Below are positions 9,141 to 17,313 of a stretch of 64,000 nucleotides of DNA, one piece after another. Below the pieces are notes generated by a model, which was not told where the DNA came from, ran no database searches, and worked only from the letters and a program-made list of their open reading frames with translations. The DNA comes from Massilia sp. Root351 (GTDB taxonomy: Bacteria > Pseudomonadota > Gammaproteobacteria > Burkholderiales > Burkholderiaceae_D), in assembly GCF_001425045.1 (NCBI RefSeq), contig NZ_LMDJ01000003.1, forward strand, positions 73,276 through 137,275, given 5' to 3'. Positions within the stretch are counted from its first letter, which is position 1, and each line of letters starts with the position of its first letter. The position numbers and the translations under genes were made by a program.

Positions 9141-10717
9141 GCGGACTCCATCTCGTCGTACAGGCGGTAGGCATTGGCCATCAGCGCCAGCTGGCGCCGC
9201 TCGTCGTCGGCGTGCAGCGGCAGCATCGACAGGAACAGCAGGATCACCTGCGGCAGGCAGGCGCGCAGCGTGACCTGCCCGCCCAGGAACACTTGCGCGG
9301 CAAAGGCTTGCTGCAATGGCTGCAGCCAGGGGTCGATGCGCAGGGAGAACGCCAGCCGGTAGGCGCCCTGCTCTTCCACCGAATACAGGCCGGCCATGAT
9401 GTAGTCGTACAGCCCCAGCACCGAGTGGCTCAGCTTGGCGATATCGTAGGCCAGGTCGCCGTAGATCGACAAGGCGCCGTCGTGCGTGACGCCGCGCGGG
9501 TCGATCACCTTGATGGCGTTGGCGCGGCTGTCGTACAGGATGTTGCTGAAGCAGAAGTCGCCGTGCAGCACGCCGGGCACGCAGGGCTGCTGCGCGGCGC
9601 GCGCGCTGGCCAGTTCGAACAGCGCCCACAGGCTGGGGCGCTCGCTGCCGTTGATATGCCAGGACCGGTCCAGCGCGAAGCCGCGCTGCCTTGAGAATTC
9701 CTGCAGGCGCTGCGCGGTCTTGGCCACGCGCAGCTGCTGCGCTTCCACCTGTACCCGCGCCGCTTCGGCGGCGCGCACGTCCGGCGGCAAGACCTCGAAG
9801 GCGCGGCGGCACTCGGCGAAGAATTTTTCGCAATGGCCGTAGATGCTGTTCCAGAAAATCACGGAATGCCGGCTGTGCACGAACAGCTCGTTCAGCGGCA
9901 CCAGATGCATGTATTCGGTGATGTAGTAGGGCTGGCCGTGCTCGTCGTCGCCCGCCTCCACCAGCTGCGGCGTGCGCAGCTTGATCATGCGCGGCACGGT
10001 GCGCAGCCAGTTGATCTCGCCGCGTATCTTGCGCTGGTTCTCGCCGGTCTTGCGCACGCAGCCGTCGGCGATGGTGATGCTGTTGAAGCTGCGCTCGGTG
10101 GTCATCTGTTCGCGCGCGGCGAAGAAGGTGTTGATGTGGCCCACGTCCAGCCAGCGCGTCACCTCGGCGCGCGCCAGCTTGCAGCCGGCGTCGTAGTTGT
10201 GCAGCGCCGCCGCGAAATTGCCGCCCGACAGCGCCAGGCAGCGCGACAGCTGGCGCGCGCTGGAGAACGAGAAATAGCCGCTCCAGACGATTTCCTCGCG
10301 CGCGTTGGCGCCCTCGATTTCCCACGGATAGTCGGTCTGGGTGCGGCCGGTGGCGATCACGTCATCGCCGTCGGGCAGGTCGAAGATCAGCGTGTCGCCG
10401 TGCAGGATGCGCAGCACGCCGCTGTCGTCGGCCATGGCGTTGATCACGTACAGCACCGAATCGGCCAGCGTCAGGCCTTCCTTGACGGCGATGGTCTCGA
10501 TGCGGTGCCGCGCGAACGTCAGCGCATGGCCGGCGGCGCACTGGAAATTGGCCGGCAGCGACAGCACCAGCCGTTCGTCCGGAAACTTGCTGCGCAACAC
10601 CTCGATCTGCAGTTCCAGGATCGGGCGGTTGCCGACTGGCAGCATGCACGGCGGCACGCGGCCGAAGCCGCTCTGCAATTCCTGGCCCACGTACGCGGCC
10701 GCTGTCACCAGTATCAT
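9137..10717 (-). CDS. Fused nucleotidyltransferase-like / aminoglycoside-choline phosphotransferase-like protein
   Basis: A 526-residue, two-domain protein. Residues 1 to about 230 resemble an NDP-sugar pyrophosphorylase (MLPVGNRPILELQIEVL, ILHGDTLIFDLPDGDDVIAT), but the nucleotide loop is atypical and the usual PK lysine is replaced (RVPPCMLPV). Residues from about 250 to the end resemble the APH/choline-kinase fold: the Brenner motif appears as HGDFCFSNILYD and the metal-binding Asp as VIDPRGV. The kinase half therefore looks active, while the transferase half may be altered or regulatory. It overlaps its neighbours by 4 bp on both sides (ATGA), so it is co-translated with the HAD and nucleotidyltransferase genes. 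The substrate is unknown; a small alcohol, amino alcohol or sugar is plausible. Confidence 0.8.
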   Translation of the reverse strand: MILVTAAAYVGQELQSGFGRVPPCMLPVGNRPILELQIEVLRSKFPDERLVLSLPANFQCAAGHALTFARHRIETIAVKEGLTLADSVLYVINAMADDSGVLRILHGDTLIFDLPDGDDVIATGRTQTDYPWEIEGANAREEIVWSGYFSFSSARQLSRCLALSGGNFAAALHNYDAGCKLARAEVTRWLDVGHINTFFAAREQMTTERSFNSITIADGCVRKTGENQRKIRGEINWLRTVPRMIKLRTPQLVEAGDDEHGQPYYITEYMHLVPLNELFVHSRHSVIFWNSIYGHCEKFFAECRRAFEVLPPDVRAAEAARVQVEAQQLRVAKTAQRLQEFSRQRGFALDRSWHINGSERPSLWALFELASARAAQQPCVPGVLHGDFCFSNILYDSRANAIKVIDPRGVTHDGALSIYGDLAYDIAKLSHSVLGLYDYIMAGLYSVEEQGAYRLAFSLRIDPWLQPLQQAFAAQVFLGGQVTLRACLPQVILLFLSMLPLHADDERRQLALMANAYRLYDEMESA

Positions 10718-11082
10718 GCTTTGCCTATCAGCTTCAGCAACTGTTCGTAGTCCAGCTTGGCGAATTCGTCCGGCCGCACGGCGCGGTCGTCCACGTAAAA
10801 GCCGTCGTGGCCGCACCACGGCTTGGCCACGTAGATTTCATCGTAGGGCACCTCGTGGCGGGCCAGCCAGTCGATAATCAGCGGCAGCGTGTTGGCGTTG
10901 ATCTTGCCCAGCGAACCGGCGTAGGTGCGCATGTTGCGGCTGGTGTTGATGGCGATTTCAAAACCCTGCGCGTGGTACCAGCGCAGGCGCTCGATCACTT
11001 CCGGCACCGGCTGGGAATTGCGGTAGTCCCCTTCCACCGTGGTGCACAAGGTATCGTCAAGGTCGATAATGATGCGTTTCAT
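10714..11082 (-). CDS. HAD-family phosphatase of capsule-locus type
   Basis: A 122-residue HAD hydrolase. The N-terminal motif IIIDLDDTLCTT carries the nucleophile Asp and the second Asp (DxD); the motif-II Ser/Thr is in INTSRNM, and the C-terminal acidic motif is FYVDDRAV. This short, capless type is known from capsule loci, where such enzymes act on small phosphorylated sugars or polyols. It ends in a 4-bp overlap with the fusion gene and begins 10 bp after the GSCFA gene. The likely role is to remove a phosphate from a pathway intermediate; the substrate is unknown. Confidence 0.85.
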   Translation of the reverse strand: MKRIIIDLDDTLCTTVEGDYRNSQPVPEVIERLRWYHAQGFEIAINTSRNMRTYAGSLGKINANTLPLIIDWLARHEVPYDEIYVAKPWCGHDGFYVDDRAVRPDEFAKLDYEQLLKLIGKA

Positions 11083-11092
11083 GCCGCAGCCA

Positions 11093-12103
11093 TCAGAGCA
11101 CCGTGCCGATCAGGCGGTTGTGCGCCTCACCGTCGATGTAGTTCAGGGTCACCGCGCCTTCCGCCGCCGGGGCGCTGGCCTGCGACGGCACGTAGTTGGC
11201 CAGCATGTGTCTGGTGATGATGTCGACCAGCTCGGTGGTCACGTGCACATTGTCGTCCTGGTAGTAGCGCGTGCCGGCCGAGGTGGCCATTTCGAAACTG
11301 GGGAAGTAATCGACGTTGCTGAAGTCGTTGCTCATCTTCTCGGCCACCACGCGCAGCACGGCCTTGGAATAGGAGTTGGCCACGATGGCGTTGGACTGCG
11401 AGAAGGTGGCCTCGATCGGGATCGGGCTTACCGTCAGGACGATTTTCTTCTGCGAGTGCTTGCTGATCAGGCTGAGCGCATTGGAGATGCGCGCCGTCAC
11501 GTCCTCGACGTCCATGCGGTGGAACTGGAAGCGCTCGGGCTCGCGGTTTACCGTCATGCGGCTCGGAGCCTTGTTCACATAGCACTGGTACTTGGTGTCG
11601 AACCAGGTTTCGGTCAGGCCCAGGGTGATCACCACGGTGTGCGAGGCCAGCAGTTCCTGGTACACCTCGGCGATCATGCGCCGCCGCAGCAGCAGGATGT
11701 CCAGCGGCACCGGCGCCTGCGCGATGTGCAGGAACAGGTCGACACAGCCCTTCTCGGTCTCCTCGATGCCCATGCCGTCGTCGTAAGTGAACATGCCGAA
11801 CACGCTTTCAATGCGCTGCAGGATGGTGCCCGCATTATATTCGTTCAACATTTCAGGGTTCATGAACTTACTGACCGGCACGTCGAAACCGCGCTGCACC
11901 AGGCGGCTTTCGATTTCGCGCGCGAAGCACGAGCCGATCGTGAAGATCTTCTCGCCAGGCGCGATGGTGAATTTCGGGTTCAGTTTCGGCAGCAGGACGC
12001 CGTCGAGATAGCCGGCCTCGCCCTTGGACGGATAGCGAAAGGTACGCTGCTTCACGCCGTGGAATAAATTGCCGTATGCATCCGGGCCGGGGATGATCTT
12101 CAT
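11093..12103 (-). CDS. GSCFA-domain protein (SGNH-like hydrolase or acyltransferase), first gene of the glycan operon
   Basis: A 336-residue protein with the family signature in IFTIGSCFAREIESRL (residues about 36-51), further conserved blocks VITLGLTETWFDT and LTVSPIPIEATF, and a C-terminal Asp-x-x-His (DDNVHVT), the layout of an SGNH-type catalytic triad. GSCFA proteins are poorly characterised and often sit in polysaccharide loci. I chose ATG 12103 (MKIIPGPDAYG) because the domain begins soon after; a GTG at 12160 would add 19 residues of unlikely composition. No membrane segment is seen. The role, de-acylating or acylating a glycan, is inferred. Confidence 0.78.
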   Translation of the reverse strand: MKIIPGPDAYGNLFHGVKQRTFRYPSKGEAGYLDGVLLPKLNPKFTIAPGEKIFTIGSCFAREIESRLVQRGFDVPVSKFMNPEMLNEYNAGTILQRIESVFGMFTYDDGMGIEETEKGCVDLFLHIAQAPVPLDILLLRRRMIAEVYQELLASHTVVITLGLTETWFDTKYQCYVNKAPSRMTVNREPERFQFHRMDVEDVTARISNALSLISKHSQKKIVLTVSPIPIEATFSQSNAIVANSYSKAVLRVVAEKMSNDFSNVDYFPSFEMATSAGTRYYQDDNVHVTTELVDIITRHMLANYVPSQASAPAAEGAVTLNYIDGEAHNRLIGTVL

Positions 12104-12189
12104 GGTGTGCCTGATCGGGAGGGGGGAGGGGTCATCCAGATCATAGCAACGAATTTTCACCAGATCAATTGATCGTTGCAGAAACGGCC

Positions 12190-12225
12190 GGTCCGGCCGG
12201 CGGCGCAGGCGCTGCGGGCCGGACC
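12190..12225 (-). terminator. Possible hairpin terminator after the DUF885 gene
   Basis: A 9-bp perfect stem (GGTCCGGCC with GGCCGGACC) flanks an 18-base GC-rich loop that can itself pair. It starts 15 bp after the DUF885 stop. There is no strong T-run after it, so termination is only possible. It separates DUF885 from the glycan operon. Confidence 0.35.
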
Positions 12226-12240
12226 TGTATCAACGCCGCA

Positions 12241-14040
12241 TCAAGGCTGGCTTGCCACCTTGGCAGCTTGCTGCTCCCCGCTCACCCATTGCTTGATGTG
12301 CGACTCCAGCACGTCCATCGGCAAGGCGCCCGCGCCCAGCACCTGGTCGTGGAACTTGCGGATGTCGAAGCGGGCGCCCAGTTCCCGCTTCGCGTAGTCG
12401 CGCAGCGCCAGGATTTTCAGCTGCCCGATCTTGTAGCCCAGCGCCTGGCCCGGCCACACGATGTAGCGGTCGGTCTCGCTTTGCACGTCCACTTCCTCGA
12501 TGCCGGAATGGTCATGGAAGAAGTCCACCACCTGCTGGCGGCTCCACTTCTTGTAGTGCAGGCCGGTGTCGACCACCAGGCGGATCGCGCGCAGCATTTC
12601 GTCCTGCAAGTGGCCGTAGTAGCTGTAGGGATCCTTGAAGAAGCCCAGTTCCTGGCCCAGGCGTTCCGAATACAGCGCCCAGCCCTCGGCATACGCCGTG
12701 TAATTGCCCTGCTGGCGGAAGCTGGGCAGCGCCTCGATTTCCTGCGCGATGGCGATCTGCATGTGGTGGCCCGGTACGCCTTCGTGCAGCGCCGTGGTCT
12801 CGATGCCGATGATGGAGCGCTTGGCGAAGTCGCCGGTGTTGACCATCACGCGGCCGGCGCGCTTGCCGTCCGGCGAACCCTGAAGATACGACGCGGCGGC
12901 CTCGCCCTTCTCGCGGAATTGCTCCACCTGGCGGATTTCCACCTTGCCCTTGGGCAGAATGCCGAACTGCTGCGGCAGTTGGGCGTACATCTGGTCCGTG
13001 TATTTCTGGTACAGGTCCACGATCTCCTGGCGCGATTTCGGGTGCAGCTTGGGGTTGGCGGCCAGGGCCTTGTTGAAGCTCTTCAGATCCTTGAAGCCCA
13101 GTTGCTGCGCCACGCCCAGCATCTGCGCTTCAATGCGGGCCACTTCCTTCAGCCCCAGCTGATGGATTTCTTCCGGCGGCATCTCGGTGGTGGTGGACGA
13201 TTTGGCCTTGAAACTGTAGCGCGCGGCGCCGTCCGGCAAGGACCACATGCCCACTTCGGTTCGGCCGTGCGGCTGGTACCGGGTCTTGACGTACGCGGCC
13301 AGCTTGCGGTAGGAAGGCGCCACGTCCTTCTGGATCGCCGCCAGGATCTCCTTGCTCAGGCGCGCCTTGTCGGCAGCCGAGAAGTCTTTCGGGAACTTCT
13401 TCAGCGGTTCGGCGAAGGGCGAGGCGCCGGCCTTCATCGCGGCCACGGTTTCGCACTGCCTGACGATTTTCGGGATCAGGAACTTGGGCGGCATCAGGCC
13501 GTCGCGCACGCCGTTCTCCATCTGCGCGCGGGTCTGCTCGAACAGCGCCGGCAGCGTGTGCAGTCGCTGGATGTAATCCTCGTAGTCCTTCACGGTTTCG
13601 AACGGCAGCGCGGAGACGATTTGCGGCAGGTCGATATGCACGCCGGAGTTCTGCGCCAGCGGCATTTGCCAGTCCTTGAAGCGCGCCGCTTCGGCACTCT
13701 CCCGCAACTGGCGCAGCATCAACTCATGATTCAGCTTCTCCTGCAGCGGGAAACCGCTGCTGTCGATGGCCTCGAAACGCTTCAGGAATTCCAGCGTGGC
13801 CCTGGTGTCGGCTTCAATGCCGGCCTGCGAAAAGTCGGACCACTTGTCGTTGTAGCGCTTGTCGCCCAGCAGCGACGCCCATTCGGGGCTGTTGCGCATG
13901 GTGTACTCCCACTGCTCCTTGATCAGGCTATTGAGCGCGGCACGGCGCGCCTCCAGGTCCGGCGCCTGGGCATGCACCGGGCCGAGGATAAGGGAAAACA
14001 GCAGCGCGCTGGCGGCGCCGAAGCGGGTCATTTTTGTCAT
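12241..14040 (-). CDS. Exported DUF885 family protein, metallopeptidase-like
   Basis: A 599-residue exported protein. A signal peptide is clear at residues 1-25 (MTKMTRFGAASALLFSLILG, then ending near VHAQA). The body is a DUF885 domain. It contains TALHEGVPGHHMQIA, a His-Glu...His-His motif typical of this family and consistent with zinc binding. AYAEGWALYSERL downstream supplies further conserved acidic residues. Family members are predicted peptidases, but their substrates are undefined. ATG 14040 gives the best signal peptide; a second in-frame ATG lies three codons later. It is divergent from the aldehyde dehydrogenase gene. Confidence 0.9.
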   Translation of the reverse strand: MTKMTRFGAASALLFSLILGPVHAQAPDLEARRAALNSLIKEQWEYTMRNSPEWASLLGDKRYNDKWSDFSQAGIEADTRATLEFLKRFEAIDSSGFPLQEKLNHELMLRQLRESAEAARFKDWQMPLAQNSGVHIDLPQIVSALPFETVKDYEDYIQRLHTLPALFEQTRAQMENGVRDGLMPPKFLIPKIVRQCETVAAMKAGASPFAEPLKKFPKDFSAADKARLSKEILAAIQKDVAPSYRKLAAYVKTRYQPHGRTEVGMWSLPDGAARYSFKAKSSTTTEMPPEEIHQLGLKEVARIEAQMLGVAQQLGFKDLKSFNKALAANPKLHPKSRQEIVDLYQKYTDQMYAQLPQQFGILPKGKVEIRQVEQFREKGEAAASYLQGSPDGKRAGRVMVNTGDFAKRSIIGIETTALHEGVPGHHMQIAIAQEIEALPSFRQQGNYTAYAEGWALYSERLGQELGFFKDPYSYYGHLQDEMLRAIRLVVDTGLHYKKWSRQQVVDFFHDHSGIEEVDVQSETDRYIVWPGQALGYKIGQLKILALRDYAKRELGARFDIRKFHDQVLGAGALPMDVLESHIKQWVSGEQQAAKVASQP

Positions 14041-14256
14041 GGTGGCATACGAAAAAAGGGTGAGCCTGCACTGTAAGCGAGCGCGCCGCACGGCGGGGAC
14101 CAATTGTGACGAAACGTTAAAACAAAGGCATGGGTTGCGAAATTCGCGGCATACACGGATGTGCATGATCGGGCAAGGATGCGGCAGGAATGGCACTGCC
14201 CCGCGCCGCTGCGGCTTTCTAGAATGGCTGTACGTTATTCCCAAGGAGCGAACAGC

Positions 14257-15690
14257 ATGCGCATCATCGACCAGATTTACATCAACGGCGAATTCACCAC
14301 CCCGCACGGCACCGAGCTGGCGGACCTGGTCAACCCCACCACCGGCCAGCTGGCCGGACAGGTCCGCCTGGGCGACGTAGAGGACGCGCGGCGCGCCATC
14401 GCCGCCGCCAAGGCGGCATTCCCCTCCTTCTCCCGCAGCAGCATCGCGCAGCGCGGCATGTATTTGCAGCGCCTGCACGACGCGGTACTGGCGCGCGCCG
14501 GCGAGGCGGCCGCCGCCCTGATGGAGGAATACGGCGGCCCGTACGCCGGCAGCATCGGCCGCTCGCAGTACACGGCCAAGATGTTCCTGGACGTGAAGCA
14601 GGTGATGGAAGCACACGCTTTCAGCAAGACCGTGGGCAAATCCAAAGTGGTGCTGGAGCCGGTCGGCGTGGTGGGCATCATCACGCCATGGAACTCGAGC
14701 GCATGGTTCGTGGCCAACAAGCTGGCCACGGCGATTGCCGCCGGCTGCACGCTGGTGGTCAAGCCCAGTGAACTGAGCGCATGGCAAACGCAGATCCTGG
14801 CCGAGTGCCTGCACCAAGCCGGCCTGCCGGCGGGCGTGTTCAACATCGTCAACGGGCGCGGCGATGTAGTGGGCGCGGAGCTCAGCGCGCACCCGGACAT
14901 CAACAAGATTTCCTTTACCGGCTCCACGCTGGTGGGCAAGACCATCGCGCGCACCGCAGTCGACACCATGAAGCGCGTAACGCTGGAGCTGGGCGGCAAA
15001 AGCGCCAACCTGCTGCTGGACGACGCCGACTTCGAGAAAGCCGTGCCGATGGCGATCCAGGCCTGCTATATGAACAACGGCCAGGCTTGCATCGCCGGTT
15101 CGCGCCTGCTGGTGCCCGCCAGCAGGCTGGAACAGGTGCGGCAGCTTGCCATCGCCGCCGCCGAAGCGGTGGTGGTAGGCGATCCGCGCGACCCCGGCGT
15201 GAGCCTGGGGCCGATGGTCACGCGCAAACAGTGGGAGCGGGTGCAGCACTATATCCGCACCGGCATCGAAGAAGGCGCCGAGCTGCTCACGGGCGGTTCG
15301 GGCCGGCCCGCCGGCCTGGAACAAGGCTGGTTCGTCAAGCCGACCGTGTTCGCCGGCGTGACGCCGGAGATGACGATTGCGCGCGAGGAGATCTTCGGCC
15401 CGGTGCTGTCCATCCTCGCCTACGACACCGAGGAGCAGGCCATCGCCATGGCCAACGACACGCCGTACGGCCTGCAAGCCTATGTCAGCTCCACCGACCT
15501 GGCGCGCGCCAACCGGGTGGCGGCGCAGCTGGTCGCGGGCCGGGTGCACATCAACGGTGTGCACGACGACCTGATTGCGCCGTTCGGCGGCTTCAAGCAA
15601 TCGGGCATCGGGCGCGAATTCGGCCCATACGGGCTGGACTCCTACCTGGAACCGAAAGCCATCCTGGGCGAGGCGGCGCAGTACGCCTGA
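14257..15690 (+). CDS. NAD(P)-dependent aldehyde dehydrogenase
   Basis: Oxidises an aldehyde to the acid. The protein has 477 residues, the usual length. The active-site Glu lies in LELGGKSANLLL (near 244) and the catalytic Cys in NNGQACIAGSR (near 276); the cofactor region is GIITPWNSSAWF and EIFGPVLSI is near the end. The start ATG at 14257 has a strong ribosome-binding site (AAGGAG at 14243-14248) eight bases upstream. The gene stands alone and converges on the isomerase gene with a 10-bp gap. Sequence alone does not give the substrate. Confidence 0.95.
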   Translation: MRIIDQIYINGEFTTPHGTELADLVNPTTGQLAGQVRLGDVEDARRAIAAAKAAFPSFSRSSIAQRGMYLQRLHDAVLARAGEAAAALMEEYGGPYAGSIGRSQYTAKMFLDVKQVMEAHAFSKTVGKSKVVLEPVGVVGIITPWNSSAWFVANKLATAIAAGCTLVVKPSELSAWQTQILAECLHQAGLPAGVFNIVNGRGDVVGAELSAHPDINKISFTGSTLVGKTIARTAVDTMKRVTLELGGKSANLLLDDADFEKAVPMAIQACYMNNGQACIAGSRLLVPASRLEQVRQLAIAAAEAVVVGDPRDPGVSLGPMVTRKQWERVQHYIRTGIEEGAELLTGGSGRPAGLEQGWFVKPTVFAGVTPEMTIAREEIFGPVLSILAYDTEEQAIAMANDTPYGLQAYVSSTDLARANRVAAQLVAGRVHINGVHDDLIAPFGGFKQSGIGREFGPYGLDSYLEPKAILGEAAQYA

Positions 15691-15700
15691 CCATGGGCCG

Positions 15701-16378
15701 TCAGGCCGCAGTGCGCGGGGCGCTGCGGTGGCCCAGGCTGGAGACGATCTTCGGCTTGCGCGCCCAGTAGCTCCACGACACGCCGCCGCCGGCCAGCCAC
15801 GCTTCCAGCTGGCCGAAGCGGTCGAAGCCCCAGAACGGCTCCTTGTCGGCGATGACGAAGGGCGAACCGAACACGCCGCGCGCCATGGCGGCGGCGGTTT
15901 CCTGCTTCAGCAATTCCTTCACCTCGCGCGAGCGGATCGCCGCCAGCATGGCCCGGGCAGGCACGCCCAGGCCCGCGGCGATACCGCCCAGCACCTCGTC
16001 GTCCGCCACGTCCACGCGGTCGGCGAAGTAGGCTTGCAGGCAGCGTTTGGCAAAGCGCACCGCCAGTTCGTCGCCGAATTCCTGGCGTAGCCACAGCATG
16101 GCGCGCGGCGCGCCCAGCAGCAGCTGCGGGAAGGTGGCCGGCTGGCGGTAGGCGATGCCGTGCTGGCGCGCGGTGCGGTCCATATCGTGCTGCACGTAGC
16201 TGCCCTTGATGGGCACCATCGGCAAGGGCATGCCGCCGGTGGTCTCGAACACCGCCGCCATCATGATGGGATGCCAGCGCACTGCGCGCCGGTGGCGCGC
16301 CGCCAGCTCGTCGATGCAGGTGGCGGCGAAATAGCCGTAGGGCGAGCCGAAGTCGAAGTAGAAATCTATCGGTTCCAT
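15701..16378 (-). CDS. DsbA-fold 2-hydroxychromene-2-carboxylate isomerase family protein
   Basis: A 225-residue thioredoxin-fold protein of the DsbA/HCCA isomerase (kappa-GST) family. The N-terminal MEPIDFYFDFGSPYGYFAAT has the family Ser-Pro in place of the Cys-x-x-Cys of true DsbA. GVFGSPFVIADKEPFWGFDR is the conserved C-terminal glutathione-site block. Known members isomerise naphthalene-pathway intermediates using glutathione, but no aromatic-degradation genes are nearby, so a general glutathione-transferase role is as likely. It lies downstream of a TetR gene and a small ORF on the same strand, behind an 18-bp palindrome that matches the tetR promoter, so it is probably de-repressed by a small molecule. 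Confidence 0.9.
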   Translation of the reverse strand: MEPIDFYFDFGSPYGYFAATCIDELAARHRRAVRWHPIMMAAVFETTGGMPLPMVPIKGSYVQHDMDRTARQHGIAYRQPATFPQLLLGAPRAMLWLRQEFGDELAVRFAKRCLQAYFADRVDVADDEVLGGIAAGLGVPARAMLAAIRSREVKELLKQETAAAMARGVFGSPFVIADKEPFWGFDRFGQLEAWLAGGGVSWSYWARKPKIVSSLGHRSAPRTAA

Positions 16379-16388
16379 GGCGGCCCTC

Positions 16389-16502
16389 TCAGCACAGGCC
16401 GAATTCGTCGTTGCTGTCGGGCAGCGCGCGCAGCGCATCCACCAGCCGCGGGCTGAACAGCAGGCAGCAGGCGACGACGGTGAGGAACAGGGCTTTGGTC
16501 AT
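16389..16502 (-). CDS. Small hydrophobic protein (37 residues)
   Basis: A predicted short peptide starting MTKALFLTVVACCLLFSPRL, with one hydrophobic N-terminal segment that could be a membrane anchor or signal sequence, then a polar tail ending in NDEFGLC. It has a strong ribosome-binding site (AAGGAG, eight bases before ATG). It sits between the TetR gene and the isomerase, immediately downstream of the TetR-type palindrome. The isomerase starts 10 bp after its stop, so it may be a leader of that unit. No homologue is recognised; its reality rests on start quality and context. Confidence 0.5.
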   Translation of the reverse strand: MTKALFLTVVACCLLFSPRLVDALRALPDSNDEFGLC

Positions 16503-16515
16503 GATGCTCTCCTTT

Positions 16516-16533
16516 TTCGCACAGGTGTGCGAA
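16516..16533. promoter_or_regulatory. TetR-family operator, copy at the small-ORF/isomerase unit
   Basis: TTCGCACAGGTGTGCGAA is an inverted repeat with 8-bp arms around a 2-bp centre. It lies 14 bp before the ATG of the small ORF and abuts its ribosome-binding site. It is the same site as in the tetR promoter, with one arm perfected. Confidence 0.8.
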
Positions 16534-16588
16534 ACTAGTTGAAAAAAAACGGCGGCGCAGCCGGCCACCGCGTTGTCGGCTGCGGCTG

Positions 16589-17206
16589 TCATCCCTGGTA
16601 GGTGAAGCTTTTGTAGGTCGATATCAGGCGGCTGAAGGCCAGCATCATGCGGCCCGGCGCCGCCGGGTCGCGCATGAAGCGGGTATCGTGCAGCAAGCCC
16701 ACGATCAGGCAGTAAATTTCGAACACCAGCTGTTCAGCGTCGGTATCGGGGCGCAGATGGCCCAGGTCCATGGCCTGCCGCACGGTCTTGCGCAGCGAGG
16801 CGCGCCAGCGCTCCACGCCCTGCTGCAGGCGGTCGCGCAGCGCGCCGTCCAGGTCGTCGAACTCGAAGGCGCCCGCCGTGTACAGGCAGCCGGAACCGGG
16901 GCCGGTGTCGCGGCAGCGCGCAATCCAGCGCTCCACCTGCGCCACCAGGCGCGGCAGGCCGGGCGCCAGCTTGAGCGAAGGCATGAAGACATCCTCGGCG
17001 AAGCGGCGGTCGTACTCGTCCAGCACGTCGCCCTGCAGCGCTTCCAGCGAGCCGACGCGGGAAAACACGCCGCTCTTGCTGATGCCGGTGCGCTTGGCCA
17101 CCTCGCCCAGCGACAGCTTGCCGATGCCGTCGGCCGCCGCCATCTGGTAGGCGGTGCCCAGGATGGCGCTGTAAGTGGCTTCGCTTTTGGAGGACAGGGT
17201 GTTCAT
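16589..17206 (-). CDS. TetR-family transcriptional repressor
   Basis: A 205-residue TetR/AcrR regulator. The N-terminal helix-turn-helix is LSLGEVAKRTGISKSGVFSR (about residues 34-53). The C-terminal part (WIARCRDTGPGSGCLYTAGAFEFDD, then the HLRPDTDAEQLVFEIY region) resembles the YfiR/TetR_C subclass. The ATG at 17206 is preferred over a TTG six bases upstream. Its promoter contains a palindrome that recurs before the downstream small ORF and isomerase, so it most likely represses itself and that unit. Inducer unknown. Confidence 0.92.
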   Translation of the reverse strand: MNTLSSKSEATYSAILGTAYQMAAADGIGKLSLGEVAKRTGISKSGVFSRVGSLEALQGDVLDEYDRRFAEDVFMPSLKLAPGLPRLVAQVERWIARCRDTGPGSGCLYTAGAFEFDDLDGALRDRLQQGVERWRASLRKTVRQAMDLGHLRPDTDAEQLVFEIYCLIVGLLHDTRFMRDPAAPGRMMLAFSRLISTYKSFTYQG

Positions 17207-17212
17207 GCCCAA

Positions 17213-17240
17213 ATTTTAGCACACCTGTGCGAAATGTAAA
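17213..17240 (-). promoter_or_regulatory. tetR promoter with embedded operator
   Basis: Reading the minus strand, -35 TTTACA (17235-17240) and -10 TAAAAT (17213-17218) are 16 bp apart. The spacer and the first bases of the -10 hold the palindrome TTCGCACAGGTGTGCTAA (17216-17233), which matches the downstream operator at 17 of 18 positions. A repressor there would block RNA polymerase directly. Confidence 0.8.
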
Positions 17241-17261
17241 CGACGAATGTAAAAAAACAGG

Positions 17262-17293
17262 CAAAAAAAATGGCGCGTCCGGAGCCGCGCCAT
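17262..17293 (-). terminator. Rho-independent terminator of pckG
   Basis: On the minus strand the stem ATGGCGCG / CGCGCCAT closes an 8-base loop and is followed by a run of eight T. It begins 21 bp after the pckG stop. Confidence 0.88.
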
Positions 17294-17313
17294 TGTTACG
17301 GGATGCTGCCTGC

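Noticed and set aside
12241..15600. Upstream extension of the DUF885 frame to about 1119 codons
   Set aside because: The real protein begins with a signal peptide at 14040; upstream sequence is antisense to the aldehyde dehydrogenase gene.
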